Assembly (NCBI GenBank): GCA_937934275.1
Contig: CALHAM010000060.1
Coordinates: 1-64,000 of the forward strand
Reading direction: 5' to 3'
From: an uncultured Saprospiraceae bacterium
GTDB lineage: Bacteria > Bacteroidota > Bacteroidia > Chitinophagales > Saprospiraceae
DNA length: 64,000 bases
Shown here: positions 1 to 8,165 of the stretch, one piece after another
How positions within the stretch are numbered: the first letter of the stretch is position 1
Layout of the letters: the number at the start of each line of letters is the position of its first letter
Translations under genes and position numbers: made by a program
Notes under the pieces: generated by a model
Seen by the model: the letters and a program-made list of their open reading frames with translations, nothing else
What the model was told of the DNA's origin: nothing
Database searches by the model: none

Positions 1-598
1 CGGCCCCAAAGGCATCGGCGCCCTATACGTAAGCCGAAAAAACCCGCGCGTCAAAGTGACGGCCCAAATCGACGGCGGCGGTCATGAGCGCGGCATGCGT
101 TCGGGTACGCTCAACGTTCCCGGCATTGTGGGCTTTGGCAAGGCCGCCGAAATCGCCCGCCAAAGCATGGGCGAAGAAGCGGAACGACTGCGCCGCCTGC
201 GCGACAAGTTGGAAAATGCTCTGTTGCAGTTGGAAGAGACGCAGGTCAATGGCTCGCGTGAACACCGCATGCCACACGTTACCAACATTTCCTTCAAGCA
301 CGTTGAGGGCGAAGGGCTAATGATGACCTTCAACCAAAACATCGCCGTCTCCTCAGGGTCAGCCTGCACCTCTGCTTCGCTGGAGCCTTCTTACGTACTG
401 GTCGCCATGGGTTTGGGCGACGACTTAGCCCATTCGTCCATCCGCTTCTCGCTCGGACGCTTTACCACGGAGGAAGATGTGGTCTTCGCCATCGAAGCCG
501 TCACCAAGGGCGTTAACCACATGCGCGAAATCAGCCCAATTTGGGAAATGTACAAAGAGGGTATTGACCTGAGTAAAATTGAATGGGCCGCTCATTGA
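1..598 (+). CDS. iscS: Cysteine desulfurase IscS, C-terminal part (cut by window start)
   Basis: PLP enzyme that takes sulfur from cysteine and hands it to the IscU scaffold. The reading frame is open from base 2, so the N-terminal half, including the PLP lysine, lies outside the window. The visible part begins with the conserved GPKGIGALY stretch, continues with [12 protein letters not shown], and holds the mobile catalytic-cysteine loop [10 protein letters not shown]. These motifs and the following iscU and iscA make the IscS assignment firm. A gap of about 155 bases separates it from iscU; I see no convincing promoter there. Confidence 0.93.
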   Translation, partial: GPKGIGALYVSRKNPRVKVTAQIDGGGHERGMRSGTLNVPGIVGFGKAAEIARQSMGEEAERLRRLRDKLENALLQLEETQVNGSREHRMPHVTNISFKHVEGEGLMMTFNQNIAVSSGSACTSASLEPSYVLVAMGLGDDLAHSSIRFSLGRFTTEEDVVFAIEAVTKGVNHMREISPIWEMYKEGIDLSKIEWAAH

Positions 599-753
599 AA
601 AACTGATCGTCTATGCCACTACAAAGCCCGCCCGACCCTATTTCTGCGCTCCTATACCGGATCGTCTATTTCGTACGAGGGCTATGGTATCGCTTCACGA
701 AAAAGGTAAAGCATTAACCCTGTCTTTTAACAACATAAGAATACTGCAGTCCT

Positions 754-1182
754 ATGGCATACAGCAATAAAGTTCTCGACCACTTCCAAAATCCGCGCAA
801 CGTCGGCGTTTTAGACAAGAACAAGAAAAACGTGGGCACCGGCTTAGTGGGTGCTCCGGAGTGCGGCGACGTTATGCGCCTGCAAATCGAAGTTGACGAA
901 GAGACGGGCGTCATCCGCGATGCCAAGTTCAAAACTTTCGGTTGTGGCTCGGCCATCGCCTCCTCGTCGCTGGCTACCGAATGGCTAAAGGGCAAAACCA
1001 TCGAAGAAGCCCTAACCATCGACAACATGGACATTGTGGAAGAGCTGGCCTTGCCGCCGGTGAAGATCCACTGCTCCGTGTTGGCGGAAGATGCCATAAA
1101 AGCTGCCATTGAAGACTACAAGCGCAAAAATGGTCTCTTAGAAGAGGCTAGTCAAACTTCTCAGCAAGTCGTAGACGCTTAA
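754..1182 (+). CDS. iscU: Fe-S cluster assembly scaffold IscU
   Basis: Scaffold on which the [2Fe-2S] cluster is built from IscS sulfur before transfer to apo-proteins. It has 142 residues, slightly longer than the usual ~128 because of a C-terminal tail rich in Ser/Gln. The three cluster-ligand cysteines are present (about C37 in APECGDV, C64 in FGCGSA, C107 in KIHCSV), with the conserved Asp39 and His106. The N-terminus AYSNKVLDHFQNPRNVG is typical. It sits between iscS and iscA. No hscB, hscA or fdx follows, so the chaperone step is encoded elsewhere or absent. Confidence 0.96.
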   Translation: MAYSNKVLDHFQNPRNVGVLDKNKKNVGTGLVGAPECGDVMRLQIEVDEETGVIRDAKFKTFGCGSAIASSSLATEWLKGKTIEEALTIDNMDIVEELALPPVKIHCSVLAEDAIKAAIEDYKRKNGLLEEASQTSQQVVDA

Positions 1183-1185
1183 ATT

Positions 1186-1512
1186 ATGATTTACGTATCC
1201 GATAGTGCCAAGGCAAAGATTGCCGAAATCCGCGCTGCCAGCGGCATAGGCGACGATTACTTCCTCCGCGTGAGTGTGGTGTCGGGTGGGTGCTCGGGCC
1301 TATCGTACAAGTTGGACTTTGACAACGAATACAGACCTAACGATCAGGTTTTTGAAGACAACGGCGTCAAAGTGGTTACCGACCTGAAAAGTTTTCTTTA
1401 TCTATTCAACACCACTTTGGAATTCTCCGGTGGTCTCAACGGCAAGGGCTTTCATTTCAACAACCCCAATGCCACGCGCACCTGCGGCTGTGGGGAGAGT
1501 TTTGCCGTTTGA
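1186..1512 (+). CDS. iscA: A-type Fe-S carrier protein (IscA/ErpA-like)
   Basis: Small A-type carrier thought to accept clusters from IscU and deliver them, or iron, to target proteins. It has 108 residues, the normal size. The ligand cysteines lie at about C36 (SGGCSGLSY) and in the C-terminal CGCGESF (C100, C102). It starts three bases after the iscU stop, so it is almost certainly co-transcribed. IscA, ErpA and SufA are hard to tell apart by sequence; the position after iscU favours IscA. Confidence 0.9.
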   Translation: MIYVSDSAKAKIAEIRAASGIGDDYFLRVSVVSGGCSGLSYKLDFDNEYRPNDQVFEDNGVKVVTDLKSFLYLFNTTLEFSGGLNGKGFHFNNPNATRTCGCGESFAV

Positions 1513-1541
1513 TCTTGCCTGAGTGGAAGGATAAAAATCGG

Positions 1542-1580
1542 AGGCAGTCATTGGCTTTTCTACAGGGCCAATGGTTGCCT
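1542..1580 (+). terminator. Hairpin downstream of iscA, possible terminator
   Basis: Two stacked perfect stems: AGGCA (1542-1546) with TGCCT (1576-1580), and CATTGGC (1549-1555) with GCCAATG (1567-1573), separated by a symmetric 2x2 internal loop. The apical loop is 11 bases. It lies 30 bases after the iscA stop and before the sigma-factor gene. There is no clean T-run after it, so it may be a weak terminator, an mRNA 3' end stabiliser or part of the sigma-factor leader. Confidence 0.4.
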
Positions 1581-1699
1581 ATTGTTGCCTCAAAGAGCAC
1601 AGGACCGGTTAGACCCAGCAAATAGATGTTTTTTGTCTAAGTAAGCAGCGCTTGTGCTTTTCTCTTCGTTCCTTTGACGATGGCGTACGCAGACATCTC

Positions 1700-2299
1700 A
1701 TGAATATCGCCTGGGCCTTGAGTTTTTCTGAAAACGATTTGCTGGCAGCACTCGCTCGGCAGGAGCGCGTGGCGCAACAAGCCCTCTATGAACAGCACTA
1801 CAGCAAAATGATGGGCATTTGCCTGCGCTATGCCAGTTCTCGCGATGAAGCCTTAGATCTCTTACACGAAAGCTTCATTAAGATTTTTCAGAACATCCAT
1901 CGCTATCAACCCAACACATCACTGGTCGGATGGATGCGCACCATTGTGATCAACACTTGCATTGACCACCACCGCCGAAATGCCCGTCGTCGGACCGAAG
2001 ATCTGGAAGAAGTGCAGGGTTTTTCTGCTGCCGAACCAGACGCCCTTAGCCGCTTGAGCGAAAAAGAAATCCTCGATGCCATACAGCGCCTATCCCCCGT
2101 GTATCGGGCCGTATTTAACCTGTACGTCGTTGAGGGATATTCACATAAGGAAATTGCCGAAGCCCTTCGAATTACGGAAAGCACCTCGCGGAGCAACCTC
2201 CTAAAAGCGCGCTGTAAGCTACAGGAGTACCTCAGCGGCTGCCAGACGGCTGCAGATAACCAGCCTGCCAAAGACCAGCATACTTCCGAAACAGCATGA
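1700..2299 (+). CDS. ECF-family RNA polymerase sigma-70 factor (copy A)
   Basis: Alternative sigma factor that would direct RNA polymerase to a small regulon. I chose the ATG at 1700 (199 residues), where homology begins, rather than the longer open frame. Region 2 spans about residues 25-95 (ALYEQHYSKMMGICLRYA, then the DEALDLLHESFIKIF stretch) and region 4 about 120-172 (SPVYRAVFNLYVVEGYSHKEIA, a helix-turn-helix, then TSRSNLLKAR). Its stop overlaps the next start by four bases (ATGA), so the two are translationally coupled, as for sigma/anti-sigma pairs. It is paralogous to the factor at 52330. Confidence 0.92.
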   Translation: MNIAWALSFSENDLLAALARQERVAQQALYEQHYSKMMGICLRYASSRDEALDLLHESFIKIFQNIHRYQPNTSLVGWMRTIVINTCIDHHRRNARRRTEDLEEVQGFSAAEPDALSRLSEKEILDAIQRLSPVYRAVFNLYVVEGYSHKEIAEALRITESTSRSNLLKARCKLQEYLSGCQTAADNQPAKDQHTSETA

Positions 2300-3663
2300 G
2301 CGAGCGACATTTTGACCGAATAATAAAAGAGGTATTGGACAACCTTAACCCTACCTACGACCCAGCGACGTGGGAGGCTCTCGAGCGTCGTTTAGACGCT
2401 CAACCCAACGATGCGCCAACAGCAGCCGATAATGCCGCTTGGGAGATCGACATTCGTCAACGACTGGCACACCTCTCTGCTCCTTATGACACTGCTGCTT
2501 GGCAACTTCTGTTTGCTAAAATGCGCCTGCGGAAACAGCGACAAAGATTCGTGTACGGCGCCAAGGCCTTGGAAGCCGTCCTGATCTTACTCCTAATTTT
2601 TCTAAGGTACGGAAACCTCACCCATTCGCCCGCTCCTCCCAGTCTTCCGCCCTCTGCTTCGGCCGTTGTTCAGAGCCTCGAAGGCCTTCTGCCGTCGAAA
2701 TCCTTATCCTCCGGAGCCTTCTCAGAGAAGTTGCCCCCTCCTCGGTCGAACTCAATCGGAACAGGGCTAACTGCAGAGGTACCTCCTCGCAGGCTAAGCG
2801 ACGCCGTCGGACCAGAGGCTGTCGATAAGGAGTGGCCAGAGCAGCCTTCAATGCCGCCCGTTGAGTTAGCTCTGGCAGGCCAAGATTCATCGCCAACGCA
2901 TGCCCTATCTCCGTTGCCCCTGCGAATGCCAGAGCCGCTGTCTTGGCCTATTTTTGCCGTTGTTGTAGAGCCGCTGCCTCCATTAGCCGAGCGACCTAAA
3001 GCCATCGCTTCAGAGCAGCGAGTCCACCTGTTAGCAGCTGCCGTATTGCAGTCTAATCACATTCATTGGCCCCTTACCCGACAAGTCGTGCCAGGAGCCG
3101 GCTTTTCTTTACGCGCCGAACATCAAGGAGACCGCTGGGCCTGGGGGGCAGGAATGGAGTATACCCACTTGGCGTTTGCCCCACCACACGCCGAGCGCAT
3201 CTTTCAAGGAACCCCGCAAACCGGATATTACGGGGTCTTCTTAGCTCAAGTGAACGCCGATATGCTTCTCTTGCCACTTGCAGTATCGCGCTATTTGTGG
3301 GGAACCAACCGCTGGAAGACGTGGATAACGGGCGGCCTCACGGCTCACCTTGCGCTCGATAAAGCGTACGACTACAACTATGTCTACCACCCGCCCGGTC
3401 AGCTGCCGCCAACACAGGCAGACCCCAACGCTCAACCGCATCTGTTGGAGCGCGGTCGAGGCCTGTTAGAGGGAGGTAGCCTGTCCTCCAACGCCTATGT
3501 ATCCGCCGACTTAGGGCTTCGCTGGCAATACCGTGCCTCCGAAAGCCGATTCGCTTGGTGTATTCAGCCGCTTTACCGCAGAGGACTGACACCTGGTATC
3601 AGCCCCGGTCGTGAGCGGCTTCACACTTGGGCGTTACATTTGGGGCTTCGAATCACCCCTTAG
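2296..3663 (+). CDS. Putative dual membrane-spanning anti-sigma factor (Dma-like), copy A
   Basis: 455 residues with a layout that would bridge the cell envelope. A cytoplasmic N-terminus carries a tandemly repeated motif: PTYDPATWEALERRL at 19-33 and APYDTAAWQLLFAKM at 62-76. One hydrophobic helix follows (about 86-104), then a Pro/Ser-rich stretch of about 130 residues (108-235), then about 210 residues of alternating aromatic/polar segments that resemble a small outer-membrane barrel (242-455). It is coupled by ATGA overlap to an ECF sigma gene. In Bacteroides, single-chain proteins of this layout are anti-sigma factors (Dma). Direct homology is inferred from architecture, not shown. An inner-membrane protein with a periplasmic sandwich domain is the alternative. 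Confidence 0.65.
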   Translation: MSERHFDRIIKEVLDNLNPTYDPATWEALERRLDAQPNDAPTAADNAAWEIDIRQRLAHLSAPYDTAAWQLLFAKMRLRKQRQRFVYGAKALEAVLILLLIFLRYGNLTHSPAPPSLPPSASAVVQSLEGLLPSKSLSSGAFSEKLPPPRSNSIGTGLTAEVPPRRLSDAVGPEAVDKEWPEQPSMPPVELALAGQDSSPTHALSPLPLRMPEPLSWPIFAVVVEPLPPLAERPKAIASEQRVHLLAAAVLQSNHIHWPLTRQVVPGAGFSLRAEHQGDRWAWGAGMEYTHLAFAPPHAERIFQGTPQTGYYGVFLAQVNADMLLLPLAVSRYLWGTNRWKTWITGGLTAHLALDKAYDYNYVYHPPGQLPPTQADPNAQPHLLERGRGLLEGGSLSSNAYVSADLGLRWQYRASESRFAWCIQPLYRRGLTPGISPGRERLHTWALHLGLRITP

Positions 3664-3743
3664 ACGTGCCAAGGCATTTAGGCGTTCTGAGCGAGCGTGC
3701 CGCTTTGAAATCGAACATGACCAGCAAATTGGGGGTAATGTTG

Positions 3744-3751
3744 TACTTTTG
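3744..3751 (+). promoter_or_regulatory. Candidate Bacteroidota -7 box (TACTTTTG) for the Fur-family gene
   Basis: The octamer fits TAnnTTTG and ends 19 bases before the ATG at 3771. It lies downstream of two in-frame upstream ATG codons (3717 and 3738), which argues for the 3771 start. I see no TTG at the usual 17-21 base spacing, so the -33 element would be weak. Confidence 0.45.
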
Positions 3752-3770
3752 CCCAACATCCGCACACGTA

Positions 3771-4295
3771 ATGCCCGCAGCACGCGATCAGGAAGGCATC
3801 CTAAAAGAAGTCCTCAATATCTTCTCGGCCCATTTGGCCGAACGCGGCCTGCGTCGAACTCCCGAGCGCTTTGCCATCTTGAAAGAGATCTACCGCCGCT
3901 CCGACCATTTCGACGCCGAAGCCCTTTATATTCACATGAAAAACAGCAACTATCGCGTTAGTAGAGCTACCGTTTATAATACTTTGGAGCTCCTCACTGC
4001 GTGCGACCTGGTCAAAAAACACCAATTTGGAAAAAACTTAGCGCAATATGAAAAATCTTACGGCTACAAGCAGCACGACCACGCTATTTGTGTGCATTGT
4101 GGGCGCGTAGTCGAATTTTGCGACCCCCGCATTCAGCAAATCAAAGACATGGTCGGTGAACTACTCGATTTTCAGATCACGCATCACTCGCTCAATCTCT
4201 ATGGGGTTTGCCAATCCTGCCAAAAAGAAATCGAGCAGGGCATTATTCGACAGCAGCCGAGCCATTCCGACAACGAACCCGGATGGGGGGACTGA
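3771..4295 (+). CDS. Fur-family metal- or peroxide-responsive transcriptional regulator
   Basis: 174 residues from the ATG at 3771. The N-terminal winged helix includes GLRRTPERFAILKEI and the recognition-helix stretch VSRATVYNTLELL (about 63-75). The C-terminal dimerisation half has two CxxC pairs (CVHC at about 107-110, CQSC at about 147-150) for a structural zinc, and a His-rich site (KQHDHAICVHC, then THHSLNLYG). Whether it senses iron, zinc, manganese or peroxide cannot be told from the sequence. It stands directly before the ribosomal cluster but has its own candidate promoter, and rpsJ has a separate one. Confidence 0.88.
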   Translation: MPAARDQEGILKEVLNIFSAHLAERGLRRTPERFAILKEIYRRSDHFDAEALYIHMKNSNYRVSRATVYNTLELLTACDLVKKHQFGKNLAQYEKSYGYKQHDHAICVHCGRVVEFCDPRIQQIKDMVGELLDFQITHHSLNLYGVCQSCQKEIEQGIIRQQPSHSDNEPGWGD

Positions 4296-4335
4296 GGCGA
4301 TCTCCATTTTTTTCGAAAAAACATTGTAAATAGGC

Positions 4336-4367
4336 TTGCTGAAACCCAAAAAGGGTTTTTACCTTTG
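4336..4367 (+). promoter_or_regulatory. Promoter of the S10 ribosomal cluster
   Basis: TTG at 4336-4338 and TACCTTTG at 4360-4367, spaced 21 bases, match the Bacteroidota sigma consensus TTG-N(17-23)-TAnnTTTG. Transcription would start near 4373, leaving a leader of about 60 bases before rpsJ. This is the best two-part promoter in the window. Confidence 0.7.
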
Positions 4368-4436
4368 CAGCCGCTTTTGGAGGCGAGGCGCATTCTCGTT
4401 ACAGCAAGAGCAAAAATCTTTATTGTTTAACAGGTT

Positions 4437-4745
4437 ATGAATCAAAAAATTCGCATCAAGCTTCGGTCTTACGACTATAATCTGGTGGACAAGTCCACGG
4501 AAAAGATTGTCAAGACCGTGCGTGCGAGTGGGGCCGTTGTTTCTGGGCCGATTCCGCTGCCTACTGAGAAAGAAGTGTTTACTGTGTTGCGCTCGCCACA
4601 TGTGAACAAGAAATCTCGGGAGCAGTTCCAGTTGCGTACCCACAAGCGCCTTATTGAAATTTACACACCCACGCAAAAAACGGTGGATGCGCTTTCCAAA
4701 TTAGAACTCCCGAGCGGCGTTGACATCCAAGTCAGGCTGGTCTAG
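4437..4745 (+). CDS. rpsJ: 30S ribosomal protein S10
   Basis: Component of the 30S head; in many bacteria it also works with NusB in antitermination. It is 102 residues, full length, with the N-terminal [10 protein letters not shown] motif and C-terminal [11 protein letters not shown]. It is the first gene of the cluster. The usual upstream rpsL-rpsG-fusA genes are not adjacent; a Fur-type gene is there instead. A 204-base gap follows. Confidence 0.97.
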   Translation: MNQKIRIKLRSYDYNLVDKSTEKIVKTVRASGAVVSGPIPLPTEKEVFTVLRSPHVNKKSREQFQLRTHKRLIEIYTPTQKTVDALSKLELPSGVDIQVRLV

Positions 4746-4949
4746 TTAGGCGCACCTATCGTTTCAATCAAATAAGACGGGTCTTTCCGGTCGGCGTCAA
4801 AGTACCCTTCCGCGCAGCGAATAAGGGCAACTGGTGTCACCGAAAGCGGTCCAGTGCGAGGGACGACGCTTTTTGCATTTTAACCCAGCGCACCTCGGGA
4901 TCAAAAAAGCAGACACAAACCAATCGTTCAAACATTAAAATAAACTACT
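4746..4949 (+). promoter_or_regulatory. Structured rpsJ-rplC spacer, candidate cis-regulatory RNA
   Basis: Most spacers in this cluster are under 70 bases; this one is 204 and has no good ORF. Reading 5' to 3', hairpins can form at 4776-4798 (GACG/CGTC), 4805-4827 (CCCTT/AAGGG) and 4830-4855 (ACTGG/CCAGT enclosing ACCG-AAAG-CGGT). Then comes GACGACGCTTTTTG (4862-4875), an attenuator-like T-run. L4 or another r-protein could bind such a leader, as happens in other phyla, but I recognise no known motif. Confidence 0.35.
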
Positions 4950-5570
4950 GTGAACGGTCTGATTGGCAAAAAAATAGGCATGACCAGCATCTACGACAAG
5001 AGCGGCAAGAACGTCGCTTGCACGATCATAGAGGCGGGTCCGTGCGTAGTTACCCAAGTTCGGGACGAACAAAAAGATGGTTATTCAGCCCTGCAGTTGG
5101 CCTATGGCGAGCGCAAGGAGTCGAAGACGCCTAAAGCTATGCGCGGCCATTTTGCAAAAGCGGGTGCTGACCCTATGCGCATCCTTAGAGAGTTTCGCAA
5201 CATGACGCTCAACAAATCGCTGGGCGACGAGGTAACCGTTCAAGAAGTCTTTCAAGAAGGCGACAAAGTCAATGTTGTCGGCACCTCGAAAGGGAAAGGC
5301 TTTCAGGGCGTAGTTAAACGCCACGGTTTTGGCGGCGTTATGCAGCAGACCCACGGCCAGCACAACCGCCTGCGCGCTCCCGGTTCTTTGGGCAACTCTT
5401 CTTTTGCCTCCAAAGTCGTAAAAGGTATGCGCATGGCCGGTCATATGGGCAATCAGCGCGTTAAAGTGCGCCGCTTGGAGGTACTCAAAGTTATGCCCGA
5501 ACACAACCTGCTGCTCATCAAAGGCGCAGTGCCCGGTCACAAAGGCGCTTACGTCATCATTGAAAAGTAA
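4950..5570 (+). CDS. rplC: 50S ribosomal protein L3 (GTG start)
   Basis: Binds 23S rRNA early and reaches toward the peptidyl-transferase centre. It is 206 residues. The start must be the GTG at 4950, because [11 protein letters not shown] is the invariant L3 N-terminus. The long loop motif [20 protein letters not shown] is intact. A GTG start after a long structured spacer could lower its translation relative to neighbours. Confidence 0.96.
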   Translation: MNGLIGKKIGMTSIYDKSGKNVACTIIEAGPCVVTQVRDEQKDGYSALQLAYGERKESKTPKAMRGHFAKAGADPMRILREFRNMTLNKSLGDEVTVQEVFQEGDKVNVVGTSKGKGFQGVVKRHGFGGVMQQTHGQHNRLRAPGSLGNSSFASKVVKGMRMAGHMGNQRVKVRRLEVLKVMPEHNLLLIKGAVPGHKGAYVIIEK

Positions 5571-5585
5571 AAACGGCCTCGAAAT

Positions 5586-6212
5586 ATGAGACTTGAAGTA
5601 TATAATATACGAGGTGAAAGCACCGGGCGCACAGTTGAGCTGCCCGAAGAAATCTTTGGCATTCAGCCTCACGAGCACAGTGTATGGCTCGATGTGAAGC
5701 GTTATCTCAACGCCCAGCGTCAAGGCACGCACAAATCCAAAGAGCGCAGTGAAATTAGCGGCTCTACGCGTAAATTACACCGCCAAAAAGGCACTGGAGG
5801 GTCGCGTAAAGGCGACATCAACAACCCCTTGTTCCGAGGTGGTGGCCGCGTCTTTGGCCCGCGCCCGCGCAATTACGACATTCACGTCAACGCCAAGGTC
5901 AAACAGCTGGCTCGCCGCAGTGCCTTGTCGGCTAAAGCCCAAAGTGGCCGCATCGTCGTCGTGGAAGATTTTACGCTCGAACAGCCTCGAACGAAAGACT
6001 TTCTCGCCATTCTGAATGCCCTTCAGGTAGCCGACAAAAAGCCACTCACGGTCTTGCCCGACTACAACAAGACGCTTTACCTATCGTGCCGAAACATCCC
6101 AAAGGCCGACATCGCTCCTGCGCAAGACCTCAATACCTATCGCATCCTGCGCGCCGGCGCCCTCGTGCTGACGGAAAGCGCTATTGACAAACTTAAAGTC
6201 ATCTGTGAGTAG
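5586..6212 (+). CDS. rplD: 50S ribosomal protein L4
   Basis: Lines the peptide exit tunnel. It is 208 residues. The tunnel-loop region carries [17 protein letters not shown] and [11 protein letters not shown]. In other bacteria L4 also represses its own operon. It starts 15 bases after rplC and ends two bases before rplW. Confidence 0.96.
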   Translation: MRLEVYNIRGESTGRTVELPEEIFGIQPHEHSVWLDVKRYLNAQRQGTHKSKERSEISGSTRKLHRQKGTGGSRKGDINNPLFRGGGRVFGPRPRNYDIHVNAKVKQLARRSALSAKAQSGRIVVVEDFTLEQPRTKDFLAILNALQVADKKPLTVLPDYNKTLYLSCRNIPKADIAPAQDLNTYRILRAGALVLTESAIDKLKVICE

Positions 6213-6214
6213 CC

Positions 6215-6514
6215 ATGGCCAAGCAAATCTTGATAAGACCCGTCCTCACCGAAAAATCTACAAGGCTAACCGATAAGCGCAACACTTATGTGTTTGTCGT
6301 TGGGCGAGATGCCAATAAGTTGGAAATCAAAAAAGCAGTAGAGGACATGTTTAACGTCGCTGTAGAGCGCGTCAATACGGCCATCATGCCCGGCAAACCC
6401 AAGACGCGCAGTACTCGCACTACCATCGTTCGCGGTCGCAAATCGCCCTATAAAAAGGCCTTCGTAACCTTGGCTATGGGCGAAACTATAGATATCTTCG
6501 GAGAAGTCGAATGA
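6215..6514 (+). CDS. rplW: 50S ribosomal protein L23
   Basis: Sits at the tunnel exit, where trigger factor and SRP dock. It is 99 residues with the RPVLTEKS N-terminus and an internal basic loop (KPKTRSTRTTIVRGRK) typical of the family. It begins two bases after the rplD stop, so it is translationally coupled. Confidence 0.96.
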   Translation: MAKQILIRPVLTEKSTRLTDKRNTYVFVVGRDANKLEIKKAVEDMFNVAVERVNTAIMPGKPKTRSTRTTIVRGRKSPYKKAFVTLAMGETIDIFGEVE

Positions 6515-6567
6515 CCCACCATTAGCCACTTCCTATTATTCTAGTTGGATACAAATAAGGCAAAGTA

Positions 6568-7404
6568 ATGGCAGTAAAAAAATACAACCCGCTCACTCCG
6601 GGTTTGCGCTTTCGAGTAGACGTCGCCAGGACAGAGCTGACCAAAGGAGCTAAGCCCGAAAAATCGCTGCTCCTGACTCTGCGCAATACCGGCGGACGCA
6701 ACAACGACGGACGTCGCACCATGCGCTATCGCGGCGGAGGACACAAGCGGCGCTATCGCATCATTGATTTCAAACGCGACCGCGAGAACGAACCCGCCGT
6801 CGTCGAGTCCATACAATACGACCCCTATCGCACGGCCTTTATCGCACTGGTCAAGTACCCCGACGGTGAAAAGCGCTACATTTTGGCGCCTCAAGGCATC
6901 CAAGTAGGCCAGCAAATACTTTCTGGCCGTGGTGTGCCGCCCGAGAACGGCAACTGCCTGTACTTATCGGAAGTACCCTTGGGCGCCTTTGTGCACAACA
7001 TTGAGATGCACCCCGGTGCGGGCGGCATGTTAGTGCGCAGCGCCGGTACGAGTGCCATTATGCTCGGGCGCGAAGACCGCTACGCCGTATTGAAAATGCC
7101 CTCTGGTGAAGTGCGCCGCATTTTGCTGACGTGCAAAGCTACCATTGGCACGGTCAGCAACGCCGACCACAACTTGGAGGTGCTGGGTAAAGCCGGTCGC
7201 AGCCGCTGGCGCGGACGCCGTCCACGCACCCGCGCCGTAGCCATGAACCCCATCGACCACCCCATGGGCGGTGGCGAAGGGCGGGCTTCTGGCGGCCATC
7301 CGCGTTCGCGCAAAGGCCTCAAAGCCAAAGGCGCTAAGACGCGCAATCGCAAGAAACAGTCCAACGCCCTCATCATCAGCCGGCGCAAGACCACCAACAA
7401 ATAA
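6568..7404 (+). CDS. rplB: 50S ribosomal protein L2
   Basis: Primary 23S rRNA binder needed for subunit joining and peptidyl transfer. It is 278 residues, full length. The signature GRNNDGRRTMRYRGGGHKRRYR and the C-terminal NPIDHPMGGGEGRASGGHP (with the functionally important His) are intact. Confidence 0.97.
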   Translation: MAVKKYNPLTPGLRFRVDVARTELTKGAKPEKSLLLTLRNTGGRNNDGRRTMRYRGGGHKRRYRIIDFKRDRENEPAVVESIQYDPYRTAFIALVKYPDGEKRYILAPQGIQVGQQILSGRGVPPENGNCLYLSEVPLGAFVHNIEMHPGAGGMLVRSAGTSAIMLGREDRYAVLKMPSGEVRRILLTCKATIGTVSNADHNLEVLGKAGRSRWRGRRPRTRAVAMNPIDHPMGGGEGRASGGHPRSRKGLKAKGAKTRNRKKQSNALIISRRKTTNK

Positions 7405-7439
7405 GCATTGGCTCCCTTTATCGAAAACTCGCATAACCT

Positions 7440-7706
7440 ATGCCTCGATCGCTTAAAAAAGGACCTTACGTTCATCACGCTTTGATGGAGAAAATCATCA
7501 AGGCCAAGCAAAGCAATAGACGCCAGGTCATCAGAACTTGGAGCCGCGCCTCCATGATTATTCCCGATATGGTGGGCGAAACTATCGCCGTACACAACGG
7601 TAAAACCTTCATTCCCATCCTCATCACCGAGAACATGGTCGGCCACAAATTGGGCGAGTTTGCACCTACCCGCAACTTCCGCGGCCACGCCGGTAACAAA
7701 AAGTAA
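7440..7706 (+). CDS. rpsS: 30S ribosomal protein S19
   Basis: 30S head protein that forms the A-site finger bridge with S13. It is 88 residues, starting [14 protein letters not shown] and ending [16 protein letters not shown]. Its TAA stop shares a base with the next ATG (TAATG), so it is directly coupled to rplV. Confidence 0.97.
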   Translation: MPRSLKKGPYVHHALMEKIIKAKQSNRRQVIRTWSRASMIIPDMVGETIAVHNGKTFIPILITENMVGHKLGEFAPTRNFRGHAGNKK

Positions 7707-8116
7707 TGCCAACAACTATGGAAGCCGTAGCCAAATTGCGCAATTGTCCTATGTCGCCCCGTAAAATGCGTCTGGTGGCCGACAACATCCGAGGAAAGCG
7801 CGTTACCGACGCTTTTAGCATCCTGCGTTATACCAACAAAGAAGCCGCGGTGTGGCTCGAAAAACTGCTTCTTTCGGCCGTCAGTAACTGGCAGCAGAAA
7901 GCAGAGGTAGACAACTCAGACGAATTCGACCTTTACATCAAAACTATCTTCGTAGATCCGGGCGGCATCGTCTATCGCTTCTTGCCCGCCCCCCAAGGGC
8001 GCGCCTACCGAGTCCGTAAGCGCCGCAACCACGTTACCCTCGTCATCGAAAATCGGGTACCGTTGCCTTCTGAACTCACACCGGAAGAAGAAGAAACCGT
8101 CGAAAGCGAAGCATAA
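7706..8116 (+). CDS. rplV: 50S ribosomal protein L22
   Basis: Its long hairpin lines the exit tunnel. It is 136 residues, longer than the ~110 of E. coli because of an acidic C-terminal tail ([13 protein letters not shown]). [19 protein letters not shown] and the loop [20 protein letters not shown] mark the family. It overlaps rpsS by one base. Confidence 0.96.
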   Translation: MPTTMEAVAKLRNCPMSPRKMRLVADNIRGKRVTDAFSILRYTNKEAAVWLEKLLLSAVSNWQQKAEVDNSDEFDLYIKTIFVDPGGIVYRFLPAPQGRAYRVRKRRNHVTLVIENRVPLPSELTPEEEETVESEA

Positions 8117-8165
8117 GAAAAAAAAGCGCTGCAAGCAAACACCAATCGCTTACATATACCGGCAA

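Noticed and set aside
605-669. 10-bp direct repeat GATCGTCTAT at 605-614 and 660-669 in the iscS-iscU spacer
   Set aside because: Too short and only two copies; expected by chance and not linked to a known regulator site such as an IscR box.
5085-5732. 215-codon open frame on the minus strand across rplC-rplD
   Set aside because: It is fully antisense to two well-conserved ribosomal genes and has no recognisable family; a shadow of GC-rich codon use.
7080-7715. 211-codon minus-strand frame across rplB and rpsS
   Set aside because: Antisense to conserved genes; no domain or start context.
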